The notes beneath the pieces are model-generated. The model had not been told where the DNA came from. It was given only the letters and a program-made list of their open reading frames with translations, and did not search any database. This document shows positions 36,726 through 48,531 of a stretch of DNA of 64,000 nt, one piece after another. Within the stretch, counting starts at the first letter, position 1. The number at the start of each line of letters is the position of its first letter. The DNA lies in assembly GCF_000720475.1 (NCBI RefSeq), contig NZ_JOAP01000005.1:1-64000 (forward strand), read 5' to 3'. Both the position numbers and the translations under genes were made by a program. The DNA comes from Streptomyces aureocirculatus. GTDB lineage: Bacteria > Actinomycetota > Actinomycetes > Streptomycetales > Streptomycetaceae.

Positions 36726-37136
36726 TCAGAGCCCGCGGCGCGGGCCCGGCGGGAGCGCGGCGGGGAAGAGCTGGCCGTAGCCGGTGTGGTGGTCGGCCTG
36801 GCCCTGCTGGCCGTAGCGGGCCACGTGGAACGGCTGGTGCCGCGGGTCGACCCGGGAGTCGTAGCGCGCCTCGTGCCGGGACAGGTGCCGGTCGTGGCGG
36901 TTTTCGTGACGTCCGGCGCCGTGCTGCGGGTACGGCCCGGGGCCGAAGGCGGTGAACCTCAGGTCTTCCTCGCCGGTCCTGTCACCGGGCAGGGCGCGGA
37001 ACGCCCGCCGGTACTCCGAGTACAGCGCGTCGTAGATCGGCGTGGCCGAGGGGGTGGCCACGGCGTCCTGCGCCGTGCGCATGGACGGGATGGGGCTCTG
37101 GTACGGCCGGTGGGCTGAGGGGTCGTATGCGTGCAC
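36726..37136 (-). CDS. hypothetical protein with His-rich tail
   Basis: 136 residues from a GTG at 37136 (protein begins MHAYDPSAHRPYQSPIPSM). A central motif SATPIYDALYSEYRRAFRALPGDRTGEE looks conserved and helical. The last 60 residues hold about 12 His among R, D, G and Q. No signal peptide or membrane segment. No Shine-Dalgarno is evident, and longer in-frame starts up to 37268 exist. I recognise the pattern as Streptomyces-restricted but know no function. The His tail could bind metal; that is a guess. Confidence 0.62.
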   Translation of the reverse strand: MHAYDPSAHRPYQSPIPSMRTAQDAVATPSATPIYDALYSEYRRAFRALPGDRTGEEDLRFTAFGPGPYPQHGAGRHENRHDRHLSRHEARYDSRVDPRHQPFHVARYGQQGQADHHTGYGQLFPAALPPGPRRGL

Positions 37137-37264
37137 GTCTGGGCCAACGACACCGAGGCCCGACGGATGCGGGGCGAACCCCCTCTTTCGCCTGGTAGGC
37201 GGCACTGGGAGCGGGTTCGTCCGGGCGCCGGACGCACGGCGGGCGCCCGGCGCGCGGACCGCGC

Positions 37265-38056
37265 TCACGTGCCGGCCAACGGCATGGCGCAGGCGACCAG
37301 TTGGCCGCGCGCCGCCGACCGGTCGAGGGCGTCACGCAGCAGGTCCTCGCGGGGCTGGCGGCCGATGGCTCCGGCGGGCGCCGCGAACAGGAGCACCGAC
37401 TGGAGCTTGTTCGCCGCGGCCCGCCAGCCCTCGGTGACCTGGAGCGGCTGGTGCGCCTGCCACCAGGCGACCTGGGGGCCGCCGCCCGTACCGGGCTGCA
37501 GGATGGCGTGGAGCTGGCCCATGGCGAGCAGCACCGACCAGCCGTGCACCGTCGGCGGCACGCCCGCCAGGCTCGTCATCGGCGTGAAGCCCTGCTCGAT
37601 CAGGAGCGGCAGGAAGTCGTCGCCGCCGCTCGGCGCGGCGCTGGGGCGGGCGATCGGCCCGGTGGGCTCCACGACGAGGGCGGGCTGCAACTCGTTCTCG
37701 ATCAGGACCAGCCCGCTGGTGACGCCGAGCACGGCCTGTTCGGGGGGGAGGTCGGGGACGGTCCTGGCCGCGCCGCCCGCCTCGCCGGTGATCGAACGGA
37801 CGGCGCCCTGGAGTTGCTCCTCGGCGACCTCGACGATCTGGGACGGCAGACAGGTGGCGTGGGCGAAGGCGAGCACGGCGGTCTCGTCGCCGACGAAGAG
37901 GACCGTGCTGGTGCGTTCGCGCTCCGAGTCGCCCGGGGTGCGACAGGAGGTGCAGTCGTAGGCGCCCGGGGCGTTCTCTCCGGCGAGCAGGCGGTCGGCT
38001 TCTTCATCGCCGATCTCGGCACGTACCTCGTCGCTGAGGTCGAGCATGCGCGGCAC
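37265..38056 (-). CDS. hypothetical protein, actinomycete conserved
   Basis: 263 residues. GAGGAG lies 6 bases before the GTG at 38056. The N-terminus has DLSDEVRAEIGDEEADRLL and a CTSC pair (YDCTSCRTPGD). The remainder is a mixed alpha/beta soluble protein with segments such as FVGDETAVLAFAHATCLPSQ. No known catalytic motif is visible. It stands alone between the His-rich protein and the long rpf upstream region. Confidence 0.8.
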   Translation of the reverse strand: MPRMLDLSDEVRAEIGDEEADRLLAGENAPGAYDCTSCRTPGDSERERTSTVLFVGDETAVLAFAHATCLPSQIVEVAEEQLQGAVRSITGEAGGAARTVPDLPPEQAVLGVTSGLVLIENELQPALVVEPTGPIARPSAAPSGGDDFLPLLIEQGFTPMTSLAGVPPTVHGWSVLLAMGQLHAILQPGTGGGPQVAWWQAHQPLQVTEGWRAAANKLQSVLLFAAPAGAIGRQPREDLLRDALDRSAARGQLVACAMPLAGT

Positions 38057-39243
<1,187 letters not shown>

Positions 39244-39348
39244 CGTCCGTCGCGGCCCCGCCCCCGGCCACATCGGCCGACCGGGTGGGGCCGCGGCACC
39301 GCGACGGCGCGGCGGACTCCGAGCCCTTCGAAGGCGTGCTTAGCGTGA

Positions 39349-40584
<1,236 letters not shown>

Positions 40585-40588
<4 letters not shown>

Positions 40589-43479
40589 CGCGTCCCGCCT
40601 CCGTCGTGCGCGCCGTCCAGGACCTGGTCCGCTGGGCCTTCGGCGACGATGCGGCCCGCCGCAAGGACGTACACCGTGTCGGCGAGGCCCGCCACCAGGT
40701 CCAGGTCGTGCTCCACCACGAGCAGTGCCGTGCCGTCCGCGGCGAGGGCGCGCAGGATCCGCGTCAGCGCGGCCACCTCGGCCGTGTCCAGGCCGGCCGC
40801 GGGCTCGTCGAGGAGGAGGACGTACGGGTCGCCCGCGAGGGCCCGGGCCAGTTCGACCCGGCGCAGGGTGCCGGTGGGCAGGTCCGCCGCCGGACGGTCG
40901 CGCACCGTGTCGAGGCCGAGGAGGCGCAGCGCCCGGTCCGGCGCCCCGGGGTCGCGCACCCGCCCCTGCTCGGCGCCCACCCGGACGTTCTCGGCGACGG
41001 TGAGCGTCGGAAACACCGCGAGCTGCTGGAACGTACGGGCCAGACCGGCCCGGGTACGCGCGTGCGCCGGCAGCCGCGTGATGTCCCGGCCTCCGAACAC
41101 CACCCGCCCACCTCCCGGCCGCACGGTCCCGGCCAGACAGTGGAACAGGCTGCTCTTCCCGGCCCCGTTGGGCCCGACGACAGCGGTGACCCGCCCCGGG
41201 GGCACGCTGAGCGACACGTCCCGCAGAGCGACGAACTTCCCATAGGCGAGCCGCAACCGACGCGCTTCGAGCCCCGCACCGACCCGAGAACACCCCCGCA
41301 CACCGGCCAACCGCCACCCATCGGAGCCGTCAACGTCCTGCGGCTTGACGCCGGAGGCGGCGCCTGTCCGCGGGTCTGCGCTGGAGGCGGCGCCGGTCTG
41401 CGGCTCTGTGCCGGAGGCGGCGCCGGTCTGCGGCTTCGCGCCTGAGGCGGCGCCCGGCCGAGGCTCCCCACTGCCGCTACTGCCGCTACCACCGTGGGCA
41501 ATCGTGCCGCAGGGCGAGTGGGGTCTCCCCTGCTCGAGCGGAGCCGAGAGCTTGGGGAAGGGTGGGCACAGCCCCCGGCGCCGGGCACCGCTCGACGAGA
41601 CGTCAGCCGAGGCAGGGCCCCGGGAAGCCGACGTGCCGGTAAGGGCACCCCGTACCCGCACCCCCAACGGCGTCAACGCAGGATGCCTCCGCACCCCCCG
41701 CGTAGCGGTCCGCAGAGCCTCATAGGGCCCCCCGGGAAAGCGGCCGACGAGAATCGCGAGCACGCCGACCACCGCGGCGGCCACACCCCCACGCGCCCCC
41801 GCGTCGAGCCCGACGAGCAACGCGGCGGCAAGCAGCGCCCCCAGCAGACTGTCGGCCCCCAGCACGACGACCGCCGCGAACCACAGCAGCCCCCGCACGG
41901 GGTCGTACGCACCCGGGTCGAACGCCCCGACGCCCATGCCGAGCATCCCGCCCCCGAGCGCGGCGAGCCCCGCCCCGACGACGAACGCGGAGAGCTTCAG
42001 CGCCCGCACGGGCACCCCGGCGGCCGCGGCCCCCGCCTCGTGGTCCCGCATCGCGGCGAGCGCCCGCCCGGTACGACCCCGCCGCAGCGCCGCGACGAGC
42101 AGCAGCGCACCCGCGAGCAGAACCAGTTCGAGGAGGTAGTACGCGCGGTCACCGCCGAAGCCCGCGGGCCGCCCGAGGGTGAGACCGGACGCGGCGTACG
42201 GCTGGGCGAACACGAACCGGCTGACGCCGACCCCGACGGCGAAGGTGGCGAGGGCGAGCGCCAGACCGTGGCGGCTGATCGCGGGGTGGCCGGTGAGCAG
42301 GCCGAGCGGGGCGACGAGCAGGACGGCCACCGCGAGGGCGTGCGGCGGCGGAAGTTCGGGCAGGCCGGGGAAGCGCCCGTGCACCAACAGCGCGGTGAAC
42401 AGCGCTCCGAGACCCGCGTACGCCGCCTGGCCGAGGGAGATCTGCCCGCCGCGCCCGGTGACCACGACCAGGGACAGCAGGATGACGCCGAGCGCGGGCA
42501 CCTGGACGGAGGTGGTGAGGTCGGAGCCCGCGAAGCCGAGCGGGAGGAGGAAGAGGACGAGGGCCACGATCCACGCGCCGGCCGGTGTGCGCACCCGGGC
42601 CGTGGCCGTGCGCGGCAGCGCGTCCCCCGTGCCGATGCCCGGCAGGACGAGCGCGGCGAACAGCAGCGCCACCACGAACAGGTTCGCGCCGACGGCCTGG
42701 AGCAGCGGCTCGCCCCAGCCGGAGGGGTGCAGCCGGGTCAACTGGCTCTGTGCCACGCCGATGCCGAGCGCCACCACCACGGCCACCGTAAGACGGCGCA
42801 TCCGGGCGGCCACGGCGACGGCCACGACCTCCATCACGAGCAGCGGAAGACCGTACGGGTCGAGGCGTACGTAGGGAGCGAGCAGCACGCCGGTGAGGCC
42901 CGCGGTGAACGAGCCGAACGCCCACCCGGCCGCCGCGACCCGGTCGGCGTCGATCCCGGTGAGGACGGCGAGACGGCGGTCGTCGACCACGGCGCGCAGT
43001 TCGCCGCCGAAGCGGGTGAACCGGGTGCCCGCCCACACCGCGACGGCGAGCACCACCGCGGCCGCCAACTGCGCCCAGGGGTCCGCCTCGACCAGCGTCG
43101 GCACGTCGGCCCGCGCGCCCTGCCCCCAGAGCAGTGCCGCCCCGCCGACGAGGAGCACGAACACGCCGATCGACGCGACCAGGGTCTGGGCCGGGTCGCC
43201 GCCGAGGACGGCGAGGGGCCGGAAGACGGCGCGTTCGAGGACGAGGCCGATGGCGGGTGCCACGGCGAACAGGGTGACCGCGGCGGCGAGCCAGAGCGGC
43301 CAGCCCCATCCGACGGTGAACTGGCGCAGCAGGTACACGCACACCATCGCGACGGCGCCGTGCGCGAAGTTGAGCACGCCCGTGGCGCGGTAGGTGACGA
43401 TCAGGCCGATCCCGGTCAGGGCGGCGGCACTGCCGACGGCGAGCCCGGCCAGCGTCAGGTCGTAGCTCAGGGAGGCCAC
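40585..43479 (-). CDS. LivH-LivM-LivG fusion: two permeases and an ATPase in one protein
   Basis: 964 residues from a GTG at 43479 (GGAGGA about 9 bases upstream). Residues about 1-285 are a LivH permease (GVLNFAHGAVAM). Residues about 300-600 are a LivM permease (GRGGQISLGQAAYAGLGA). A low-complexity linker of about 130 residues follows, with four GAASxxxPQT decapeptides. Residues about 735-964 are a LivG ATPase with a canonical P-loop (GPNGAGKSS) and LLLDEPAAGLD. LivF overlaps its stop; a binding lipoprotein is encoded divergently. Imported substrate is unknown (branched-chain amino acids or amides are typical). Confidence 0.9.
41342..41461 (-). repeat. 4 x 30-bp tandem repeat in the Liv fusion linker
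   Basis: Units at 41342, 41372, 41402 and 41432 share the core GGAGGCGGCGCC and code for decapeptides of the form GAAS-xxx-P(Q/R)T. All stay in frame. Confidence 0.93.
41490..41580 (-). repeat. dispersed Streptomyces repeat used as coding linker
   Basis: On the minus strand this segment reads CCCACCCTTCCCCAAGCTCT, CGGCTCCGCTCGAGCAGGGG, AGACCCCACTCGCCC, a pattern I recognise as a common repeat between Streptomyces genes. Here it is open in frame and codes PPFPKLSAPLEQGRPHSPC between LivM and LivG. Confidence 0.65.
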
Positions 43480-43483
43480 CGGG

Positions 43484-44044
43484 TCAGTCCTCCGGGCCTG
43501 TCGGGTCCGTGGAGCCCTGCCGGAGCGGGGGAGCGCAGATCGGGCAGGGCGCCGCGGCACCGGCGCGCAGGTCACGCGCGGCGGGCGGCACCGCGTCCGC
43601 CTTGCCGGACACCAGGGGGCAGTCCGCGCGGTGCAGGAGCCCGCCGCCGGGCACGATCAGCAGGGCGTCGCTGGTGGCGAGGGGCGTCGCGGCCTGCTCG
43701 GCGGGTCCGGCGCCGGGGACCTGGTCGTCGAGGGCCACGAGAAGCCCGTACAACTCCTCGACGCGCGCGGCGGCGAGCGCCCCGCGGCCGTGTGCGAGGA
43801 GCACCGCGCCCGCGACGATCAGCGCGGCGCCCGGGACCGTGCACGAGGCGAGGTAGGGCAACTGCCGCTCGGCGAAGCGCTCGCCGGAGATGCCGTACCA
43901 GCCGGTCACACAGAGCACCGCCCCGGTGGCGAGGGCCGCGTACGCCGCCCAGAGGAGCGGGTGCACCGCCCGCAGTCGGGCCGCCGCCCTGGAGGCCGCC
44001 GGAGCCGCGGCGGGAGAGGTCTGATCCGTCTTTGCCGCCCGCAT
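43484..44044 (-). CDS. small membrane protein with Cys/His C-terminal motif
   Basis: 186 residues. Two membrane helices (LLWAAYAALATGAVLCVTGWYG and the stretch around VPGAALIVAGAVLLA) are followed by a cytoplasmic part ending with HRADCPLVSGKADAV and CPICAPP, a spacing reminiscent of small metal-binding knuckles. Its stop lies 4 bases before the Liv fusion GTG, so it is probably co-transcribed with the transporter. No function known to me. Confidence 0.75.
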   Translation of the reverse strand: MRAAKTDQTSPAAAPAASRAAARLRAVHPLLWAAYAALATGAVLCVTGWYGISGERFAERQLPYLASCTVPGAALIVAGAVLLAHGRGALAAARVEELYGLLVALDDQVPGAGPAEQAATPLATSDALLIVPGGGLLHRADCPLVSGKADAVPPAARDLRAGAAAPCPICAPPLRQGSTDPTGPED

Positions 44045-44097
44045 CGAGGGCCCCCTGGGAGACGACGTGAGTCCGCCGTGGCCGACCGGGTCTGTTC

Positions 44098-44745
44098 ATG
44101 TCGGCCAAGTGCTTGCACTATGCCTTCTGGAAGCCGACCCTGAAAACACCGGGCGCTCTGCGTCCGGACCGACACCCGGTGGTGAGCCAGATGGTGCTCT
44201 GGACAAGGCCTGGGCGGGGGAGCGATCCCCGGCGGGGAAGGGCGCGGAGCACGGTGCCGGTGGCCGTCGTCGTCCTGCTGATCGCATCGGCCGCCGTGGC
44301 CTGCGGCGACGACAGCGGAGGCGACGAGAGGAAGCCGCCCGAACCCTCGGTGGAGACCTCGTCGAAGCCGCCGGCGGACGCGCCCGCCGACCCCGCGGCC
44401 GCCGAGAAACAGGTGCGGCGCAACTTCGAGAAGTTCTTCGACCCGGCCACGCCGATGCGGGACAAGGAAGCCGTCCTGGAGAACGGCGAGGAGATGCGCG
44501 CGGTCCTTGCGGGCTTCAGCGGGGACGAGCGCGGCAAGCAGGTCCGCGCGAAGGTCGGCAAGGTGGAGTTCACCTCGCCGGCCGAGGCAGACGTGACGTA
44601 CGCGCTCACGCTCAAGGGCGCGACCGCGCTGCCCACCGCCAGCGGTACGGCCGTGAACCAGGACGACACCTGGAAGGTGTCCGTCAAGACGCTGTGCGCG
44701 CTGGTGAAGCTGAGCGGCAGCGCGTCGCCGGGACCCGGCTGCTGA
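44098..44745 (+). CDS. lipoprotein of unknown function
   Basis: Up to 215 residues; the start could also be the GTG at 44182 or the ATG at 44191, which give a more usual n-region (PRRGRARSTVPVAV). A lipobox (LIASAAVAC) leads into an acidic, disordered stretch and then a compact domain with RRNFEKFFDPATPMRDKEAVLENG and TLKGATALPTASG, resembling small extracellular lipoproteins of actinomycetes. It ends one base before the binding-protein GTG and is likely co-expressed with it. Confidence 0.78.
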   Translation: MSAKCLHYAFWKPTLKTPGALRPDRHPVVSQMVLWTRPGRGSDPRRGRARSTVPVAVVVLLIASAAVACGDDSGGDERKPPEPSVETSSKPPADAPADPAAAEKQVRRNFEKFFDPATPMRDKEAVLENGEEMRAVLAGFSGDERGKQVRAKVGKVEFTSPAEADVTYALTLKGATALPTASGTAVNQDDTWKVSVKTLCALVKLSGSASPGPGC

Positions 44746-44746
44746 G

Positions 44747-46042
44747 GTGTCGCGGCTCCGGAACGTGCCCTTCGCGGTCCTCGCCGTCGCCGCACTGCTC
44801 GCGGGCACGGCCTGTGGCAGCAGGCTGCCGGAGAGCGACTTCGAGGCGCGGACGCCCACGTCGCGCGGCAACCCGCAGGGGCCGCCGCTGCGGGTCGGCA
44901 TCATCGCCAGCGCCACCAGCCCCGTCGGCGGCTCCGCCTTCACCGGGCCGCGCGACGGCGCCAAGGCCTACTTCGCGCGCCTCAACGACCGCGGCGGCGT
45001 CGGCGGCCGCCCCGTCGAGGTGCACACCTGCGACGACGGCGGCAGCGGCGTCGGCAACAACGAGTGCGTGCACAAGCTGCTCGACGAGAAGAAGGTCGTC
45101 GCGCTCGTCGCCACCACCGTCCTCGACTACGCGGGCGCCGCGCGCGTGTCCCGCGCGCGCGTGCCCGACATCGGCGGCCAGCCCATCGGCCCGGCCTACG
45201 ACACCCATCCGCACCTGTACGGCATCTACGGCAGCCTCGCCCCGCGCACGGGGAAACCGGGCTGGGACGGCAGTCTGTACGGCGGCACCGAGGTCTACCG
45301 CTACTTCAAGCGCGAGCACGGCGCCCGTACCGCCGCCGTCGTCTCCTACAACCAGGCCGCGTCGGCCGCGTACGCCCGCCTGGTGCAGCGCGGTCTGGAG
45401 GCCGAGGGCTACGAAGTCGTCACCGAGCAGGTGGACTTCGCGCTGCCCAACTTCCGCGCGGTCGCCGCCGACCTGAAGGACCGGGACGCCGACCTCGTCT
45501 TCGACGCCATGGACACCCACGGCAACGCGCAGTTGTGCGAGGCCATGGACGACGTCGGCGCCGAGGTCACCGCGAAGGTCACCAACGTCCAGAACTGGTC
45601 GTCCACGGTGGCCGACGACTACAAGGACGCGCCCCGCTGCCGCAACGCCCTGTGGGCGACGGGATCGAGCCGCAATCACGAGGACACCGGCCACCCGGCG
45701 GTACGCGCCTTCCGGGAGGCCACGAAGGACGCGAAGACCCACTCCCAGTGGCAACTGGAGGGCTGGGCCGCCGCGATGTGGTTCACGGACGCGGCCAGGT
45801 CGTGCGCGGCGTCCGGGGGCGACGTCACGCGGGCGTGCGTCGACCGGTACCTGGGCCCGGGCGCCCCCTATGACGCCGACGGTCTGCTGCTGCCCGTGAC
45901 GTACGAGCGGAGGGCGAAGCCACCGAGGACCCGCCACACATGTCTGTCCGTGGCCCGTTGGAAGGACAGTGAGGGGTGGGTCACACAGGGCGATATGAAC
46001 CGCACCTGCTTCGACGTACCACAGCTCTCCTACCAGCCCTGA
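44747..46042 (+). CDS. ABC substrate-binding lipoprotein (Peripla_BP_6, LivK-like)
   Basis: 431 residues. The signal peptide ends in a lipobox (LLAGTAC). The binding fold begins LRVGIIASATSPVGGSAFTGP and continues with GGVGGRPVEVHTCDD and YNQAASAAYARLVQRGLEAEGYEVV, matching amino-acid/amide receptor lipoproteins. It is divergent from the Liv fusion and LivF genes and completes that transporter. Six or more Cys residues in the mature part (for example in CVHKL, LCEAMDD, RSCAASGG, RACVDRY) suggest disulphides. Confidence 0.9.
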   Translation: MSRLRNVPFAVLAVAALLAGTACGSRLPESDFEARTPTSRGNPQGPPLRVGIIASATSPVGGSAFTGPRDGAKAYFARLNDRGGVGGRPVEVHTCDDGGSGVGNNECVHKLLDEKKVVALVATTVLDYAGAARVSRARVPDIGGQPIGPAYDTHPHLYGIYGSLAPRTGKPGWDGSLYGGTEVYRYFKREHGARTAAVVSYNQAASAAYARLVQRGLEAEGYEVVTEQVDFALPNFRAVAADLKDRDADLVFDAMDTHGNAQLCEAMDDVGAEVTAKVTNVQNWSSTVADDYKDAPRCRNALWATGSSRNHEDTGHPAVRAFREATKDAKTHSQWQLEGWAAAMWFTDAARSCAASGGDVTRACVDRYLGPGAPYDADGLLLPVTYERRAKPPRTRHTCLSVARWKDSEGWVTQGDMNRTCFDVPQLSYQP

Positions 46043-46205
46043 TGGCTGTACCAGTCATGGAGTTCCCGATTCCGGCTATCGATCTTGTATCCGTTGCAGA
46101 ACAAGACGGAAAGGGGACCCAACCTTTGGCCCAAGTTTTCCGTCTAACCCCTCGGTAGGCGGACGAGACGGACTGTCCACAGGCAAGCGCGGAATACGGG
46201 GACGT

Positions 46206-47471
46206 ATGCATATCTCTTTCCTGATCCACAACGCGTACGGGATCGGAGGGACGATCCGGACGACGTACAACTTGGCGAACACACTCGCCGAGCACCATGA
46301 CGTCGATGTCGTGTCGGTGCTGCGGCACCGGGACGAGCCGGTCTTCACACCCGACGCGCGGGTCAGGCTGAGCCATCTCGTCGACATCAGGAAGGACAGC
46401 CCCGGATACGAGGGCGACACCGAGGCCTACCGGACCCCGGCGAAGGTGTTCCCGAGCGCGGAGGGCCGCTACGGCCAGTACAGCGCCCTGACCGACGAGC
46501 GCATCGCGGCCCACCTGACCTCCCTGCAGTCCGACGTCGTCATCGGCACCCGGCCCGGCCTCAACGTGCACATCGCCCGCCAGGCCCGGCGCGGCGTGCT
46601 GCGCGTCGGCCAGGAGCACCTCACGCTCGACAGCCACTCCAAGGCCCTGCGCCTGCAGTTGCGCAGCGTCTATCCGCGCCTGGACGTCCTGACCACGACG
46701 ACCGAGGCCGACGCGGCGGCGTACCGCAAGAAGATGCGGCTGCCCGGCGTACACGTGCAGGCGGTGCCCAACCCCGTGCCCGCCCCCGGCATCGAGCCCG
46801 CCGACGGCTCCCACAAGTGGGTGGTAGCGGCCGGGCGACTCGCTCCCGTGAAGCGGTACGACCTGCTGATACGCGCCTTCGACAAGGTGCGCCGCGAGCG
46901 TCCCGACTGGCGCCTTCGCATCTACGGCGGCGGCAAGCAGAAGGACAAGCTGCGCAAGCTGATCGACGACCTCGGCCTGTACAACCACGTGTTCCTCATG
47001 GGCCCCGCGCACCCCATCGAGCCGGAGTGGGCCAAGGGCTCCATAGCGGCCGTCACCTCCAGCCTCGAGTCGTTCGGCATGACGATCGTGGAGGCGATGC
47101 GCTGCGGGCTGCCCGTGGTGGCCACCGACTGCCCGCACGGGCCCGGCGAGATCATCGACAACGGTGTCGACGGCAGGCTCGTCGAGGTCGGCAACGCCGA
47201 CGCCATCGCCGGCGGTCTCCTGGAACTCATCAACGACGACGCGCTGCGGCAGCGGATGGCGGGCGCCGCGCTCCAGGACTCCGAGCGCTTCGACCCCGCC
47301 CACATCGCCGAACGCTACGAGGACATGTTCGACGGCATGCTCCAGCGGGGCGGCTCGCTGGGCGGCCGGGTGCGCGGCTCGATGCACCGGGCGCGGGGCG
47401 CGCTGCTCGGCGGCGCGTACGCCGTGCGGGACGCCGGAAGAACCGTACCGACGAAGGGGCGCTTGGCATGA
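46206..47471 (+). CDS. glycosyltransferase, GT4 family
   Basis: 421 residues. N-terminal FLIHNAYGIGGTIRTTYNLANTLA and C-terminal WVVAAGRLAPVKRYDLLIRAF, IYGGGKQKDKL, SSLESFGMTIVEAMRCGLPVVATDCPHGPGEII are typical GT4 elements, including the E-x7-E active site. The upstream 163 bases carry no gene. The partner gene overlaps its stop (ATGA). Pairs of this kind are common in Streptomyces and are suspected to act on cell-wall glycopolymers; that is inference. Confidence 0.93.
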   Translation: MHISFLIHNAYGIGGTIRTTYNLANTLAEHHDVDVVSVLRHRDEPVFTPDARVRLSHLVDIRKDSPGYEGDTEAYRTPAKVFPSAEGRYGQYSALTDERIAAHLTSLQSDVVIGTRPGLNVHIARQARRGVLRVGQEHLTLDSHSKALRLQLRSVYPRLDVLTTTTEADAAAYRKKMRLPGVHVQAVPNPVPAPGIEPADGSHKWVVAAGRLAPVKRYDLLIRAFDKVRRERPDWRLRIYGGGKQKDKLRKLIDDLGLYNHVFLMGPAHPIEPEWAKGSIAAVTSSLESFGMTIVEAMRCGLPVVATDCPHGPGEIIDNGVDGRLVEVGNADAIAGGLLELINDDALRQRMAGAALQDSERFDPAHIAERYEDMFDGMLQRGGSLGGRVRGSMHRARGALLGGAYAVRDAGRTVPTKGRLA

Positions 47472-48328
47472 CGGCCGTGTTCACACGGGGCACGCTGGAC
47501 GGCTCGCGGGAGGCCGCGGGCGCCGACGGGCAGTTGCTGCCGCCGCGCGCCGACTGCATCGCGGACTCCGCGGGCGGGCTCACCTTCGACGTCACCGACC
47601 CCGGTGAGGGGGGCGCCGCGCATCTGCTCCTCCGGCTGCGGGACTCCGACCCGGCCGTCGAGGTACGGCTGCCGCTCACCCCGGCCGGTGACGGGCGGCT
47701 GCGGGCCGCCCTGCCCAGCAGCGTCGAGCTGCCCGAGGGGCGCTGGAACGCGTACGCGCAGGTGGAGAGCGGTGAGCCGCGCCGTCTGATGCCGGGCGTG
47801 AACGATCTGCGCTCGCTGGTCGACCGCGCGCCCAGCGGTAGCCGTGGCCATGTCGCGGTGCGCATCCCCTACGCCACCAAGCAGGGCAACCTGTCGGTGC
47901 GGTCCTGGCTGCGCGCCCCGCACGCGGAGACCGGGGAGCTGGTCATCGAGGCCGCGGGGCTCGCCGGGCACGGCCGGGTGTACGGCACCGGGCTGACCGA
48001 CGCCGCGTACGTCGAGGCCGGTCTGCGCGGTGAGCCGGGGCGGGTGGTACGCGCCCCGGTGACCGCGGGGTCCGCGGGTGCCTCGGAGTTCCGCTTCGAT
48101 CTCGGGTACGGGGCGCTCGCCGAGGGCGTGGGGGTCTGGAACCTGTGGCTGTGGCCCGCCGGGGAGGAGGGGCCGCGGGTTCGGCTCGCCCGGCTTCTCG
48201 ACGACGTCGCCGACAAGAAGCCGATCTTCACCTATCCGGTGAAGCGGGTGCCCGCCCGGGGTGGCGGTACCGTCGAGGTCGGCCCCTACTACACCGTCGA
48301 CAACGACCTGTCGATCCGCGTCGCCTAG
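47468..48328 (+). CDS. partner protein of the glycosyltransferase
   Basis: 286 residues, coupled by ATGA to the glycosyltransferase. It is mainly beta-strand with repeating short segments (LTFDVTDPGEGGAAHLLLRL, VEVRLPLTPAGDGRLRAALP, HVAVRIPYATKQGNLSVRSW), no signal peptide, no membrane helix, and ends VGPYYTVDNDLSIRVA. Two related beta-sandwich halves are plausible. I know no activity for it. Confidence 0.83.
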   Translation: MTAVFTRGTLDGSREAAGADGQLLPPRADCIADSAGGLTFDVTDPGEGGAAHLLLRLRDSDPAVEVRLPLTPAGDGRLRAALPSSVELPEGRWNAYAQVESGEPRRLMPGVNDLRSLVDRAPSGSRGHVAVRIPYATKQGNLSVRSWLRAPHAETGELVIEAAGLAGHGRVYGTGLTDAAYVEAGLRGEPGRVVRAPVTAGSAGASEFRFDLGYGALAEGVGVWNLWLWPAGEEGPRVRLARLLDDVADKKPIFTYPVKRVPARGGGTVEVGPYYTVDNDLSIRVA

Positions 48329-48344
48329 CCGACCCGCGCCGCGC

Positions 48345-48440
48345 AGTGTGGTGCCTCCCCTGGGGCTGCGCCCCTTTCCCCCCCATCGGCCCTCCGGGCC
48401 TCGTCCTCAAACGCCGGACGGGCTGAAACTTGCCCGCCGG
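48345..48440. repeat. dispersed Streptomyces intergenic repeat, copy C
   Basis: A shorter copy of the family seen after the HAD, recN and MFS genes: CCCCTGGGGCTGCGCCCCTTTCCC, then CATCGGCCCTCCGGGCCTCG and CTCAAACGCCGGACGGGCTGAAA. It follows the glycosyltransferase pair and faces the end of ctaD. Confidence 0.8.
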
Positions 48441-48531
48441 AGCCCCGGGACGTCACGCAGGCGTGCACCTGACCGCCCGTAAGGGCGGGCGGGTGGGGAA
48501 AAAGACGATCTCGCCGAGCGACTGCGGGCGG

